Source: Halobacteriovorax vibrionivorans (GTDB lineage Bacteria; Bdellovibrionota; Bacteriovoracia; Bacteriovoracales; Bacteriovoracaceae). Taken from it: a stretch of DNA of 64,000 nucleotides. The position numbers and the translations under genes are program-made. Numbering within the stretch: position 1 is the stretch's first letter; each line of letters opens with the position of its first letter. Under the pieces are notes generated by a model that saw only the letters and a program-made list of their open reading frames with translations, did not search any database and had not been told where the DNA came from. The stretch is taken from the NCBI RefSeq assembly GCF_003346865.1, contig NZ_QDKL01000001.1, forward strand, positions 62,001 to 126,000, read 5' to 3'. Below are positions 53,994 through 62,833 of the stretch, piece after piece.

Positions 53994-54794
53994 ATGAATA
54001 GCATCATAAAAATAGTCTTAGTAATGACTCTGGGTCTTGCCTCTTCAGCAAGTACAAAAATTGAAAAAATGGAAGAGCTAGTTGGTAAATATGCTCACTA
54101 TGATGTTGTATCCTATATAGGTGAATTATTCGGCCCAATTAAATTAAAGAATCGTATTATTAGTTTTGGAATCACAGAGTATTATCTTGAAGATGGAAAA
54201 CTTATGTCTAAAGATCAATTCTGTTTTTCAGAATATAAAGCAAACCTCCCATTCCAAGCAAAGACTTCAGATGAATTCACAAGAGCAATAGAGCCAAAAG
54301 TTGTAGAGATGGAAATCATGCAAACAAATGGAGAACTGCTTATTCATCGCCCTGAAACTCCAACCCTTTTAGGAGTTGACCTAAATGATTATCGAGAAGA
54401 CTTTCCATCCGACCCTAATGATTCTCGCTTTACAGATGATGATGAAGACGGGAAGCCTGGAGTTACAGTCAACTTAACATTTAAACCATTTGTCGATGAA
54501 GAGTTATATATCGCTAGAAAAGAGATCTTTTCATACGATATGAAGAAAATGAAAAATGGGATTTTAGCAGGATTTGTAAGAGACCGTTCTCAGCAATATA
54601 TTATCGGTGCTTCTAAGGATGATCTTGTTATAGAGAGCAACCCTATTCAAAATCCAGACCTTTCAAAAAGTCCAATATACTTAATTCCTTTAAAAGAAGA
54701 CCTCGACTGTGATCAACTTAAAGAAAAAAGAGATCAGTATTTCCCAAAGAGAGACCGATCTCATAAGGGCTTCTATCGTTGGTATGAGAACTAG
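53994..54794 (+). CDS. Exported protein of unknown function
   Basis: This is a 266-residue protein with a signal peptide (MNSIIKIVLVMTLGLASS, cleavage near SSA-STK). The ATG at 53994 is chosen because AAGGAG lies 8 bases upstream; an ATG at 53973 would add residues ahead of the signal peptide. The mature chain has two cysteines and an acidic DDDEDG segment that could bind calcium (FPSDPNDSRFTDDDEDG). No family recognised. The stop overlaps that of the convergent glutaminase gene (CTAG). Confidence 0.62.
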   Translation: MNSIIKIVLVMTLGLASSASTKIEKMEELVGKYAHYDVVSYIGELFGPIKLKNRIISFGITEYYLEDGKLMSKDQFCFSEYKANLPFQAKTSDEFTRAIEPKVVEMEIMQTNGELLIHRPETPTLLGVDLNDYREDFPSDPNDSRFTDDDEDGKPGVTVNLTFKPFVDEELYIARKEIFSYDMKKMKNGILAGFVRDRSQQYIIGASKDDLVIESNPIQNPDLSKSPIYLIPLKEDLDCDQLKEKRDQYFPKRDRSHKGFYRWYEN

Positions 54795-55711
54795 TAAATT
54801 GATTGCTCAGAATATGTTGTAAAGAGCTCTAAGGCCTTAATACCGGCAAGAGAGTTGCCTGTTTTATCAAGACATGGAGACCATGTTGAAATGGACATCT
54901 CATTTGGAATTACACCAACAATTCCACCACCGACTCCCGACTTAGCAGGTATACCAACTCGGTAAGCGAAATCACCGACTGAATTATAAAGGCCACAAGT
55001 CATCATTATGGCATTCATGCGCTTATTCTGGCTCTTTGTTAAGATTCTCTTTCCATTCCACGGATTCTCTCCATTTGAGCTAAAAAGTCTAAATGATCTT
55101 GCAAGATCAACACATGACATTTCAATTGAGCATATAGAAGTATAGGCTTCGATTACTGTAGAGACATCATTACGAATATTACCAAAGCTTTTCATAAAAT
55201 AAGTAAGAGCATAATTTCGATTAGCACATTCGAGCTCAGAGTCTCTAACTTTTTCATTAATAAAAATATCTTCATTTCCGCTTAATTCACGCACAAATTT
55301 TAAGACTTCATTTATAGGATCTTCGTAGAGATCAAGAAGAATATCTACCACAACAATTGCACCAGCATTGATAAATGGATTACGAGGAATACCTTCTTCA
55401 TTTTCCAATAACACTAGAGAATCAAATCTAGTTCCAGAAGGCTCTCGGCCAACACGTTCCCACAACTTTCTATCAAGCTTTGAGTAGGCCAAGACTAGAG
55501 TAAATACTTTTGAAATAGATTGAATTGAAAAAGACTTTTGAGAATTTCCAATTATATACTCATGTCCACTATTGGTACAAACAGACATTCCAAATTGGTT
55601 AGGATCAACTTTACCAAGTTCAGGTATATAGTCGGCAACCTTACCTCTTGTGATTAGTGGAGATATTTCTGAATAAATTCTTTCAAGGATTTGTGTGTAT
55701 TTTTCTTCCAT
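54791..55711 (-). CDS. glsA: Glutaminase
   Basis: This is a 306-residue serine-dependent glutaminase of the GlsA/YbaS family with a beta-lactamase-like fold. The SxxK catalytic pair is in FSIQSISKVF, followed by REPSGTRFDSLVLLE, NPFINAGAIVV, ENPWNGKRILTK and the closing KSGVGGGIVGVIP. It converts glutamine to glutamate and ammonia in the cytoplasm. Length is normal for the family. A 230-base AT-rich leader lies upstream. Glutamate release fits with the oxoprolinase fusion nearby (inference). Confidence 0.96.
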   Translation of the reverse strand: MEEKYTQILERIYSEISPLITRGKVADYIPELGKVDPNQFGMSVCTNSGHEYIIGNSQKSFSIQSISKVFTLVLAYSKLDRKLWERVGREPSGTRFDSLVLLENEEGIPRNPFINAGAIVVVDILLDLYEDPINEVLKFVRELSGNEDIFINEKVRDSELECANRNYALTYFMKSFGNIRNDVSTVIEAYTSICSIEMSCVDLARSFRLFSSNGENPWNGKRILTKSQNKRMNAIMMTCGLYNSVGDFAYRVGIPAKSGVGGGIVGVIPNEMSISTWSPCLDKTGNSLAGIKALELFTTYSEQSIY

Positions 55712-55814
55712 AGCGCATTCAAATTGAAATGGCCTGCTTAGTCAATTCCAGGGTAAAAACTATATACTATTAAGTAAAAATTAAGCTTAAATTAAAATTA
55801 TGAATTTGTTTTGG

Positions 55815-55928
55815 TGCTAAGATATCTTTAGTGCAAGTTCTTGTTGGAGAATGATCACTCTGCGTACAGTACTCCGTTGCGTGTGCGGCTTAACAAAAAG
55901 GCCCTCTCTTTTATGACAGGGCCTTTTT
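55815..55928 (+). ncRNA. Candidate small RNA with intrinsic terminator
   Basis: The gap between the glutaminase and metallophosphoesterase genes holds a 115-base stretch that is locally GC-rich compared with the flanking AT-rich spacer (55846-55890). It includes imperfect dyads such as GGAG...CTCC and a GTACAGTAC core, and ends in a strong terminator with a U-run. This looks like a small RNA on the plus strand. However, the terminator also serves the minus-strand gene, no promoter is convincing, and the family is not recognised. Confidence 0.25.
55895..55928. terminator. Bidirectional hairpin terminator
   Basis: An 11-bp stem (AAAAAGGCCCT/AGGGCCTTTTT) with a 12-base loop. It terminates the metallophosphoesterase gene on the minus strand and would also end a plus-strand transcript. 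Confidence 0.9.
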
Positions 55929-55944
55929 TAATTTCTAAGTATTT

Positions 55945-56574
55945 CTAAATCTCTACGATAATTGGTTTATTCTGATAGATGTATTTCTCATCGAGGCTAC
56001 AAGCATTGATAAACTTAATCCCATCTTGCTCCAAGACTCCATACTCTTCATGAATGTGCCCAAAGGCATGAATCTTTGGTTTAATTTCTAAGATCTTCTC
56101 TAAGAGAATATGACAGCCATCACGCTCACCATTGTAGCAAAGGTCCATAATATTGGCCGGTGGGCCATGAGTTAGAATGATATCCACATCATTTGGAATG
56201 AGCTCCCAATGTTTTTGTATTTCTTCTCCACGCTCTCTCATAAAGGCCCAATTATGATACATAGGAGTTATGGGAGAGCCCCATATTTTTAGGCCATCAA
56301 GTTCCACTAAAGAATCATTTAAATAAATAATACCATGCTCTTTTAGAATATTTTCTGCTTCTATTTTTCTATCATCTTCAAAAGAAAAATCGTGATTACC
56401 AGCAATGACAACTTTATATTTGAAGTCTTGCATTCCAACAAAACGAGCAAAACTTTTAACATCATCAAGACTTCCCTTTCTTGTGAAATCTCCACAATGA
56501 AAAAGAATATCCCCACTTTCTAATGGAACTTTGTCATGCTGATTATGAGTATCTGAAAAAAATACGAGTTTCAT
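55945..56574 (-). CDS. Metallophosphoesterase (MPPED-like)
   Basis: This 209-residue protein is a calcineurin-like phosphoesterase with all metal motifs in order: FSDTHNQ, HCGDFT, AGNHD, LTHGPP and FGHIHEEYG. The layout and length match the MPPED1/2-like branch, which hydrolyses phosphodiesters or cyclic nucleotides. Cytoplasmic. Substrate unknown. Its stop adjoins a strong terminator and its ATG follows the next upstream secreted-protein gene by 16 bases, so the two may be one operon. Confidence 0.9.
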   Translation of the reverse strand: MKLVFFSDTHNQHDKVPLESGDILFHCGDFTRKGSLDDVKSFARFVGMQDFKYKVVIAGNHDFSFEDDRKIEAENILKEHGIIYLNDSLVELDGLKIWGSPITPMYHNWAFMRERGEEIQKHWELIPNDVDIILTHGPPANIMDLCYNGERDGCHILLEKILEIKPKIHAFGHIHEEYGVLEQDGIKFINACSLDEKYIYQNKPIIVEI

Positions 56575-56590
56575 AAGGTTGAAGTTTCAA

Positions 56591-57199
56591 CTATTGTGAA
56601 AGAGCTTTCCCCGTTTTTGGATCAACCTGAACCTCATCGACAACGTGGCCTTTTTCGTAAAAATAGCGAAGAACACCAGTCTCTTTTGTAGAAGGTCGAA
56701 AAACACGCCCATCACCTGTTGTACATGCAGATTGTGTTGCATTTGGCTCACAGAATACTTCGTGTTTGATTGAAGCGGTCATATTACCAAATTCACTTTG
56801 AACTTCCCTACACTTATCATCTTTTGCTGGAACAAGACTTCCATCTTCATATCGAAAGTTACACTTATTTGAAAAGTCGACTCCATTAATTGATTGTGTG
56901 ACGCTATTTACTTTTCCTTCGTTATTATAAGTAAAACGAGTTTTAATCTTGCCAACATTCTGCTCTAGAAGATAGTCACCACTTCTCCAGTTAGCAATTC
57001 GAAATTTATAATCAGGATGTACCTTGCCAGAGTCAGCAACACAGCTAAACGTGGTTGTCTTATTTGTACTATTTATTTCAGTCAATTTATAGAGGTAGCC
57101 ACTAGGACATTTTTGTGAATTCTTATGATGATCCACTTCGTTTCTGGCCATGGCCGTCGTTGCACTTATTAGAAGGATAAATATACTGATTCTTTTCAT
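56591..57199 (-). CDS. Secreted protein of unknown function
   Basis: This is a 202-residue protein with signal peptide MKRISIFILLISATTAMA. I chose the ATG at 57199 because an earlier start (57247) would place 16 residues ahead of the signal. The mature chain has six or more cysteines (KCPSG, FSCV, NKCNFRY, DKCRE, FCEP, ACTTG), so it is probably disulphide-rich, and begins with a His-containing segment (NEVDHHKNSQ). No family recognised. It directly precedes the metallophosphoesterase gene on the same strand. Confidence 0.62.
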   Translation of the reverse strand: MKRISIFILLISATTAMARNEVDHHKNSQKCPSGYLYKLTEINSTNKTTTFSCVADSGKVHPDYKFRIANWRSGDYLLEQNVGKIKTRFTYNNEGKVNSVTQSINGVDFSNKCNFRYEDGSLVPAKDDKCREVQSEFGNMTASIKHEVFCEPNATQSACTTGDGRVFRPSTKETGVLRYFYEKGHVVDEVQVDPKTGKALSQ

Positions 57200-57314
57200 A
57201 AGCAGCTTATCGGCTAAATTAACAAAATACCTTAGTAAAAAACTCACACTTTTAAATTGTTGTTATTACGAGGTTTATGAGGTTTAAAAGAGTACTTATT
57301 TCAATAATTGTCAT

Positions 57315-58073
57315 CTACTGGCTTTCAGAGCGAAAGGAATCTCTTCCAATTTCTCTTCTTGTAATTCCTGAGTCCTTTATACTTTTTCCCACATGTCTTG
57401 AAATATCTGCCAAATCACTATCAACACGTTGATATTCAAAACCGTGACAATTTACATTACGTACACCAACTGCAAACTCAGAACACTCGGTATTGGAAGA
57501 CTGAGCTTCTCGACTCTTCTTCTGTTCATCTAAATAGAATTTCGCAAATTTTGCACATTCATCTGGAGAAGTATCGTCCATATTTAGACAACGATCGTAA
57601 GCTTTCATTCCATCTTCACCTAACTCTTCATGAACTTGGGCCTTAAGTGCAAACTTATGAGAAATATCCTTGCAATACTTATTATTATTTGAAGACTTCA
57701 AGCAACGATCCATTCTGAAGTCAAATGCTTCACAAGCATAGTCCGTTGAGTAAGAACACTTACCTTTTCTTGGAAGTGGCCTAGGCTTGCTTAAGACTTC
57801 GTTATTAGAAGTAGAAGAAGGAATTTCTGCTCCACACTTTATTTCACCTTCAACGATACTTCCCTCAACTCGTCCATCATTATTTCGTCCACATTTTGAT
57901 TCAACTAAGTTAACTCGATACTCTAATTGACACCTACTACGATCAATAGAATTGGTCTTAGACTGGCAAGCATGTTGAATCTCTCTGGCCATTTTTATTT
58001 GTGCATCAGAGATAGCTTGAACATTTAGCGATTGAAATAGAAAGAAGGCTATGCAAATTAAAAATCGTTTCAT
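57315..58073 (-). CDS. Secreted cysteine-rich protein of unknown function
   Basis: This is a 252-residue protein with a signal peptide (residues 1-20, cleavage before ISDAQ). The mature chain has about 12 cysteines, many in helical CX(9-11)C-type spacings (MDRCLKSSNNNKYCKDIS, DRCLNMDDTSPDECAKF). This is typical of a disulphide-laced helical protein. No family recognised. It is in the same direction as the two genes downstream. GGGGACATT precedes the ATG. Confidence 0.63.
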   Translation of the reverse strand: MKRFLICIAFFLFQSLNVQAISDAQIKMAREIQHACQSKTNSIDRSRCQLEYRVNLVESKCGRNNDGRVEGSIVEGEIKCGAEIPSSTSNNEVLSKPRPLPRKGKCSYSTDYACEAFDFRMDRCLKSSNNNKYCKDISHKFALKAQVHEELGEDGMKAYDRCLNMDDTSPDECAKFAKFYLDEQKKSREAQSSNTECSEFAVGVRNVNCHGFEYQRVDSDLADISRHVGKSIKDSGITRREIGRDSFRSESQ

Positions 58074-58377
58074 AATGTCCCCAATTAAACGCCATTATAT
58101 AAAGGCTCATCATCATGCATTTTCACCACAATTTTTATTCTAACACTCTCTATCGGTTTTTTATTTAGAAAACATTAAGTATTTAAAATGACTGAGATTC
58201 AATAAGACAATAAGACTTATCATACGGGACTATAAATATTTATATGCCAAGTTTTTGGTGGTCTCTATTTGTTTCTAAAGGATACTGTTGTAACATTTTG
58301 AATTTATTAAATTGTGGAAAAAACATGGAAGTGCAGCTAGATATACTGCACTCCTTAAGAAATTTATTTTATTAGAC
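58074..58377. other. Intergenic region without a gene
   Basis: About 300 bases between two secreted-protein genes on the same strand. It is AT-rich with no convincing frame on either strand. The only clear element is the terminator near 58331. The rest would hold the promoter of the cysteine-rich protein's upstream neighbour, which I could not place. Confidence 0.5.
58331..58353 (-). terminator. Probable hairpin terminator
   Basis: A 7-bp stem (AGTGCAG/CTGCACT) around CTAGATATA lies about 30 bases beyond the 84-residue protein gene. On the minus strand it is followed by TTCCATGTTTTTT. Confidence 0.6.
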
Positions 58378-58632
58378 TTATAGCTTGAACCAATTGTCTT
58401 TACATTCAAGTAGATTTTCATCCTTCAGAATACACTGAGTTGGACGCTCTTCTCCGTAGGCTCCTACGTAGAAATCAACAATAGTATATGATCCAAGTTT
58501 TGAGACCTTCGCGATTTCAACATATCCATCAAAGCGTAATGCTGACTCAAGGATCTCAACTAGTTTCACTTCAGATGTTGCTAAAGACATACTTGAAGTA
58601 AGTAAACAAATCGCCATAATAATTTTTTTCAT
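58378..58632 (-). CDS. Small secreted protein of unknown function
   Basis: This is an 84-residue protein with a signal peptide (residues 1-18, cleavage before TSEVK) and one cysteine pair (TQC, LEC). Predicted as a small single-disulphide beta domain from its alternating pattern. No family recognised. Monocistronic; AGAGAAGATT precedes the ATG. Confidence 0.6.
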   Translation of the reverse strand: MKKIIMAICLLTSSMSLATSEVKLVEILESALRFDGYVEIAKVSKLGSYTIVDFYVGAYGEERPTQCILKDENLLECKDNWFKL

Positions 58633-58781
58633 AATCTTCTCTCAATCTAATGTTTTGATTTATATAGACCTATAGATAACAGGATCTCAAGACGAAGTAC
58701 TTAAACATTATGAGTTGTGTAGAATTTATAAGGTTTTGTTATCTTGAAAAGATAAAATGGAAGAATTGAGTAAATTAAATA

Positions 58782-59501
58782 TTAAAATGTGTAATTCCAA
58801 AAAAAGCTTCCACGAGTATATGACTTCTTTTCGACAGTAGGTGAATTATAGATTTCATCATCGAAGAGTCTGTAGGAAAAATTTAAGACAAGTGAGTTGT
58901 GCTTATCAAGGATATAGGTATTTACAAGTGTTATTGTTTGAATGATGGCCTCCTCAACTTTATAAGCAGAGAAATAACCTACTTCACTATCTCTTACTCC
59001 ATAGTAGTAATTTGTATAATCTGAGCTAAAGACACCGTAAGTATATGAAGGAACGATAAAGTAATTCTTTGTAATCGGAAAACGCCAAGAAAATTTGAAA
59101 TTATAATGTGTCCCTTTATAGGTATTAGAGATATCAGCGGCATAACTTGCGCTAAGAAAGAATAAGCGCACCATTGCTCCCACATCGACAGCAGACTTAC
59201 GAAGTTCTACTTCATGGGCCTTATAACGATCCCCGATCATATTCACTTTTAGTCGCATTTCTGCCAGATGATTTCCTAAGACACGTGCACTAACACTTGG
59301 GCCAGCAACTCTTAACCTTGGACTAAAGTAGCCAATCATCGGTACAATATTGAGCCCAAATGGCATAGGACTGACTTCATTTTCAACACGATACTCGCCA
59401 GGTTGAAAATATCCAATTCCAGTCACCCATTTTGCGTGAACAGATTGAGATATGAATAGAATTAAGAATATTAAATACTTCAATACCTTACCTTGATACA
59501 C
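58782..59501 (-). CDS. Outer membrane barrel protein, MipA/OmpV-like
   Basis: This is a 239-residue outer membrane beta-barrel. After the signal peptide (cleavage near VHA-KWV) it has repeated amphipathic strands and aromatic girdles, with SSDYTNYYYGVRDSEVGYFSAYKVEEA resembling the GDYTNYYFGVS region of MipA/OmpV proteins, and ends in FFWNYTF (terminal Phe, BAM signal). The frame starts at GTG 59501; a TTG at 59483 with AAGG upstream is also possible. Function unknown; relatives scaffold peptidoglycan enzymes or adhere. Confidence 0.72.
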   Translation of the reverse strand: MYQGKVLKYLIFLILFISQSVHAKWVTGIGYFQPGEYRVENEVSPMPFGLNIVPMIGYFSPRLRVAGPSVSARVLGNHLAEMRLKVNMIGDRYKAHEVELRKSAVDVGAMVRLFFLSASYAADISNTYKGTHYNFKFSWRFPITKNYFIVPSYTYGVFSSDYTNYYYGVRDSEVGYFSAYKVEEAIIQTITLVNTYILDKHNSLVLNFSYRLFDDEIYNSPTVEKKSYTRGSFFWNYTF

Positions 59502-59566
59502 CTATAATACGAAGTATTCTGGTCAGGTACAAGAGGGCAATATCTTTGTTAAAATAAGTATTGAAA

Positions 59567-60352
59567 TTACATAAAGAGCTGTTTCAAAGTTTTCTTTAGA
59601 ATGTCCTGGCTCCATGCTTTAAAGTCTGGCCATTGCGGTTGCCAATTTAATGTCTTACGAGTCCATTCATTATTACACATCTTACTATTAGAGTTCTGAC
59701 TAGAATATTCAACACCCTTTGCCTGTTCACCTAAAACGATTTTTGCAAATTCACTCTTCGTCATAGGACTTCCGTCACATCCTAGGTATCTTGTACCTTT
59801 CGATCCACTTTCAAGTGCCTTTACTGATAGCTCAGCGGCATCTTGGGTGTGGATTAAGTTAAGTAGAGAGTCTTTTGATGAGCTAAGTTTCATCTTACTT
59901 TTTAAATACAGATGAGGGCCTCTGTGTTTGTCATAGAGTCCGGCCAATCTTAAAACACAGCCACCTTTATCAATAACCATCTCTTCAACTGAAAATAAGC
60001 GATGCTCAGGATTTGCCTTTGAGTTTTCATTTACAACTCCTCCATTACTTTCCAAATAAACAGAAGTCGAAGAAATAAATAGAAAATTACCAGACTCATC
60101 CCAACACTTAAAAGCTTCCTTTACGAGTTCAGAGTAGTTATCTTTTGGAGGTATTGAAAATAAAATATTTGAAACTTTCGGAAGCTTTTCGCCATAACAA
60201 AGAGGAGTGATTTCTTTTGAGCTAAGCTGCGAATGATTTCTAGTTGTATTAGTGACACCAAATACTTCTTCGCTAGGAAATCTGTCTTTCCAAAGAGTTG
60301 CAACTTTCTCTCCGAGATTGCCAGCGCCAAATACCAATAAATTATTTTTCAT
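59567..60352 (-). CDS. NAD(P)-binding Rossmann protein (YeeZ-like)
   Basis: This 261-residue protein begins with a short-chain dehydrogenase/epimerase loop, VFGAGNLGEKVA (GxGxxG), and has FSIPPKDNY, FISSTSVY and a closing AGLYDKHRGP typical of the YeeZ/extended-SDR atypical group. The TSVY region has the place of the catalytic Tyr but lacks a clear YxxxK lysine. Probably a small-molecule reductase or epimerase of unknown substrate. Divergent from the dihydrouridine synthase gene. Confidence 0.82.
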   Translation of the reverse strand: MKNNLLVFGAGNLGEKVATLWKDRFPSEEVFGVTNTTRNHSQLSSKEITPLCYGEKLPKVSNILFSIPPKDNYSELVKEAFKCWDESGNFLFISSTSVYLESNGGVVNENSKANPEHRLFSVEEMVIDKGGCVLRLAGLYDKHRGPHLYLKSKMKLSSSKDSLLNLIHTQDAAELSVKALESGSKGTRYLGCDGSPMTKSEFAKIVLGEQAKGVEYSSQNSNSKMCNNEWTRKTLNWQPQWPDFKAWSQDILKKTLKQLFM

Positions 60353-60483
60353 AGAGTCACCTAAGTAAATGAAACAAAATTCTCTGCTTCATTATGCCTT
60401 TTCCTTGAGCTTGCGTAAAGAAAAGCACCTAGTCCCCTAATTCTTCTATACCAAAGGCATAAATTTAGTGTAGAAAATGAACT

Positions 60484-61449
60484 ATGAGTTTTAATGATCA
60501 CCTGGTTCTCGCCCCGATTCGTGGTGTAACCAACTACGTTTATCGCAATGCCTTGGAGCAGACATTTTCTGGCGCTGATAGTGCCATCGCTCCCTATATT
60601 GTGACAAAACATACAAATGAACTCAATAAGCGCCAACTTCACGATGTTCTTCCAGAGAAGAACCTTCTTCCGACCACGGCCCAAATTCTCACAAAAGAAG
60701 TTGATCAATTCTTATATGTGGCAAATATCTATAAAGACTTTGGTGTTAAGAAGGTTAATTTAAATATGGGCTGCCCTTATCCAATGGTGGCCAATAGGAC
60801 CAAAGGATCAGGCCTTCTTCTTCATCCAGATAAAGTGGAAAAGCTTTTAACAGGAATCAAAGAAAAGTGTCCCATCGAGTTTTCAGTTAAGATTCGCCTT
60901 GGACGTGAGGATGTCTCCGAGATCAAAGAGATCATTCCCATGATCAACAAATTAGAAATCAATGACTTCACAATTCATGCTCGCTACGGAAAACAAATTT
61001 ATGTTGGTGGCGTGGATCTTGATGCCTTTGAAGAGTGCTTGCCTCTATTAAATACAACTCCCTGCTATAACGGAGATATCAATACAGTAGAAGATTTCAA
61101 GGCCTACAAAGCAAGATTTCCACAGATTAATCGCTGGATGGTAGGACGCGCAGGCCTTTCAAACCCGGCCCTTATGGCCCAGATCAAGGGGTCAAAATTT
61201 AATGAACAAACCTATCTGGCAAAGTTCATTGAAATGCATAAGCTTATGAGCGAAGAATACCTCTCAATGGACAATGCCAAATCAGACTACCTACAAAAAA
61301 TGCGAGGTCATTGGCTCTACTTCAAAGATATCTTTGAGAATGAGCACAAGGTTTATAAGAAAGTTAAGAAGGCAAAATCCATCGAGCATTATAATGACGT
61401 TGTTGAATGGATCTTTGAGCAGGATTTGAATCCCGACTTCTTAAATTAA
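60484..61449 (+). CDS. tRNA-dihydrouridine synthase
   Basis: This is a 321-residue FMN-dependent Dus protein. The catalytic cysteine lies in NMGCPYPMVANRTKGSGLL, with LAPIRGVTN at the start of the barrel, KIRLGRED, FTIHARYGKQIYVGG, and PCYNGDINTVEDFKAY and VGRAGLSNP near the FMN phosphate. It reduces uridine in tRNA D-loops with NADPH. It cannot be assigned to DusA, B or C from motifs alone. The closing 60 residues form the helical tRNA-binding domain. It stands alone and looks less AT-rich than most of the window. Confidence 0.92.
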   Translation: MSFNDHLVLAPIRGVTNYVYRNALEQTFSGADSAIAPYIVTKHTNELNKRQLHDVLPEKNLLPTTAQILTKEVDQFLYVANIYKDFGVKKVNLNMGCPYPMVANRTKGSGLLLHPDKVEKLLTGIKEKCPIEFSVKIRLGREDVSEIKEIIPMINKLEINDFTIHARYGKQIYVGGVDLDAFEECLPLLNTTPCYNGDINTVEDFKAYKARFPQINRWMVGRAGLSNPALMAQIKGSKFNEQTYLAKFIEMHKLMSEEYLSMDNAKSDYLQKMRGHWLYFKDIFENEHKVYKKVKKAKSIEHYNDVVEWIFEQDLNPDFLN

Positions 61450-61684
61450 AATAGAGTATCCCCAATATAAGTTTCTAAAATCTTTACGTTATAGTAATTC
61501 TTATGCTTTCACACTTGCTCAATCTCAACTTGCCCATTAACATAATAAGTAGGTTATTATTCTCGCCTCCCCCCTTCAAAGGGAAAGCACTAGAGTGCAG
61601 AATGAATCAAATTTCTACATCTAACCTTTAATAAGGCTAGGACATAAGAAGGGATTGTTTTTACGGCCAAGTTGGAGGTTTCAG
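61450..61684. other. Intergenic region between dus and DnaB-like gene
   Basis: About 235 bases. AT-rich with no convincing gene. It includes a CCCCCCTTC run near 61568 and TTGCTC-N17-TAACAT (61513-61541), which could be a weak promoter. The GGAGG ribosome binding site (61673) for the next gene lies at the end. Confidence 0.35.
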
Positions 61685-62485
61685 ATGAAATTATCATCAC
61701 CTATTTTCGTTTTAAAAAGTCATGCAAAAAAGTTAAAGAAAAACCAAGGCATCACCATGTCCGAGGCCTTAGATCTTGTCGCACGAGCTGAAGGCTTCTC
61801 TTCTTGGTCACTGCTAAAGTCCAAATCCCAAGAAGTTTTGCCACAAGAATACAGCGACATCTTAGGCTACTTAAATGACGGCGACCTCGTCCTCATTGGT
61901 TCAAGACCAGGTATGGGAAAGACAAGCTTTGCCCTTGGCTTATTCGTTCAGGCCATCAATGCCAATCACGCAAAGAGTTTCTGCTTCACACTAGCGCACA
62001 CTCACAAGGAGTACGCTGCCCGCATTGGAACTTACGATCAAACTATTGGTCATAATAACGAGCGCTTTGAACTTAACTATTCTGATGATATCAGTGCCGA
62101 CTACATTATCAAGGCAACAAAGAACGAGGTAGCTCCTGGCTCACTTATCATAGTGGACTACTTACAGCTTCTCGATGAAAAACGCATCAATCCACCACTG
62201 CAAACTCAGGTAGAAAAACTCAAAACCTTCGCCAAAGAATCAGGCTGTATTATCATCTTCATCTCCCAAATCGTTCGCGATGTGGAAGACCGCATCGACA
62301 AACACCCGACAGTAGATGACATCCGTCTTCCTAATCCGCTGGACTTAAATCTAATGAATAAGATTATTCTGCTCTACCGAGAAAAGCGCGATTCTAAAAT
62401 TGTGGATGTGACTTTTGCTGGAAAGACTGATCATCGATTTCAAGTTGGTTGGGATGGATCCGAGGTTCGTTTTTTTGATCTGTAA
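61685..62485 (+). CDS. RecA-like ATPase related to DnaB helicase core
   Basis: This is a 266-residue protein. Residues 1-48 (HAKKLKKNQGITMSEALDLVARAEGFSSWSLLKS) resemble the short N-terminal helical unit of Glyoxalase_8-like proteins. Residues 55-266 form a RecA-type ATPase like the DnaB C-terminal domain: Walker A GSRPGMGKT at 72-80, Walker B LIIVD at 154-158, SQ at 194-195, and RLPNPLDLNLMNKII and LYREKRD near the end. It lacks the DnaB N-terminal domain, so it is probably not the replicative helicase. GGAGG 7 bases upstream sets the start at 61685. Its cellular role is unknown. Confidence 0.82.
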   Translation: MKLSSPIFVLKSHAKKLKKNQGITMSEALDLVARAEGFSSWSLLKSKSQEVLPQEYSDILGYLNDGDLVLIGSRPGMGKTSFALGLFVQAINANHAKSFCFTLAHTHKEYAARIGTYDQTIGHNNERFELNYSDDISADYIIKATKNEVAPGSLIIVDYLQLLDEKRINPPLQTQVEKLKTFAKESGCIIIFISQIVRDVEDRIDKHPTVDDIRLPNPLDLNLMNKIILLYREKRDSKIVDVTFAGKTDHRFQVGWDGSEVRFFDL

Positions 62486-62521
62486 TTGAAGTGAAGCCAG
62501 GTGTTTTTAATTTGCGTTGTG

Positions 62522-62833
62522 CTAAGAAAAGACACCTGGAACCTTCTTTTTTGACTTAGCACTATTAATTTTTCTCCTTGCTTTAATCCAATCCTCAGGA
62601 CTATCGACAGTTCCATAACCAGTTTTAGTATTTTTAAAACTTTGCAAAGATTCATTTAGTAAGTCATAACCATCATAGACTTCAGTTATTGCTTTTAATA
62701 ATTGCTTATGTGAAGAAAGATATTCTTTAGTCTTTTCTCTTACTTCTAAAGCAGACTGTGTATCACCGAATGAATATTGAGCATTGGTCACAATTAGAAA
62801 ATTAAATAGCACAAGACGTAATAGTAGATTCAT
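62522..62833 (-). CDS. Small secreted protein of unknown function
   Basis: This is a 103-residue protein with a signal peptide (residues 1-18, cleavage near NAQ-YSF). The mature part is helical and basic with no cysteine. No family recognised. Convergent with the DnaB-like gene, with 36 bases between stops. Its position beside the ATPase gene is probably incidental. Confidence 0.58.
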   Translation of the reverse strand: MNLLLRLVLFNFLIVTNAQYSFGDTQSALEVREKTKEYLSSHKQLLKAITEVYDGYDLLNESLQSFKNTKTGYGTVDSPEDWIKARRKINSAKSKKKVPGVFS

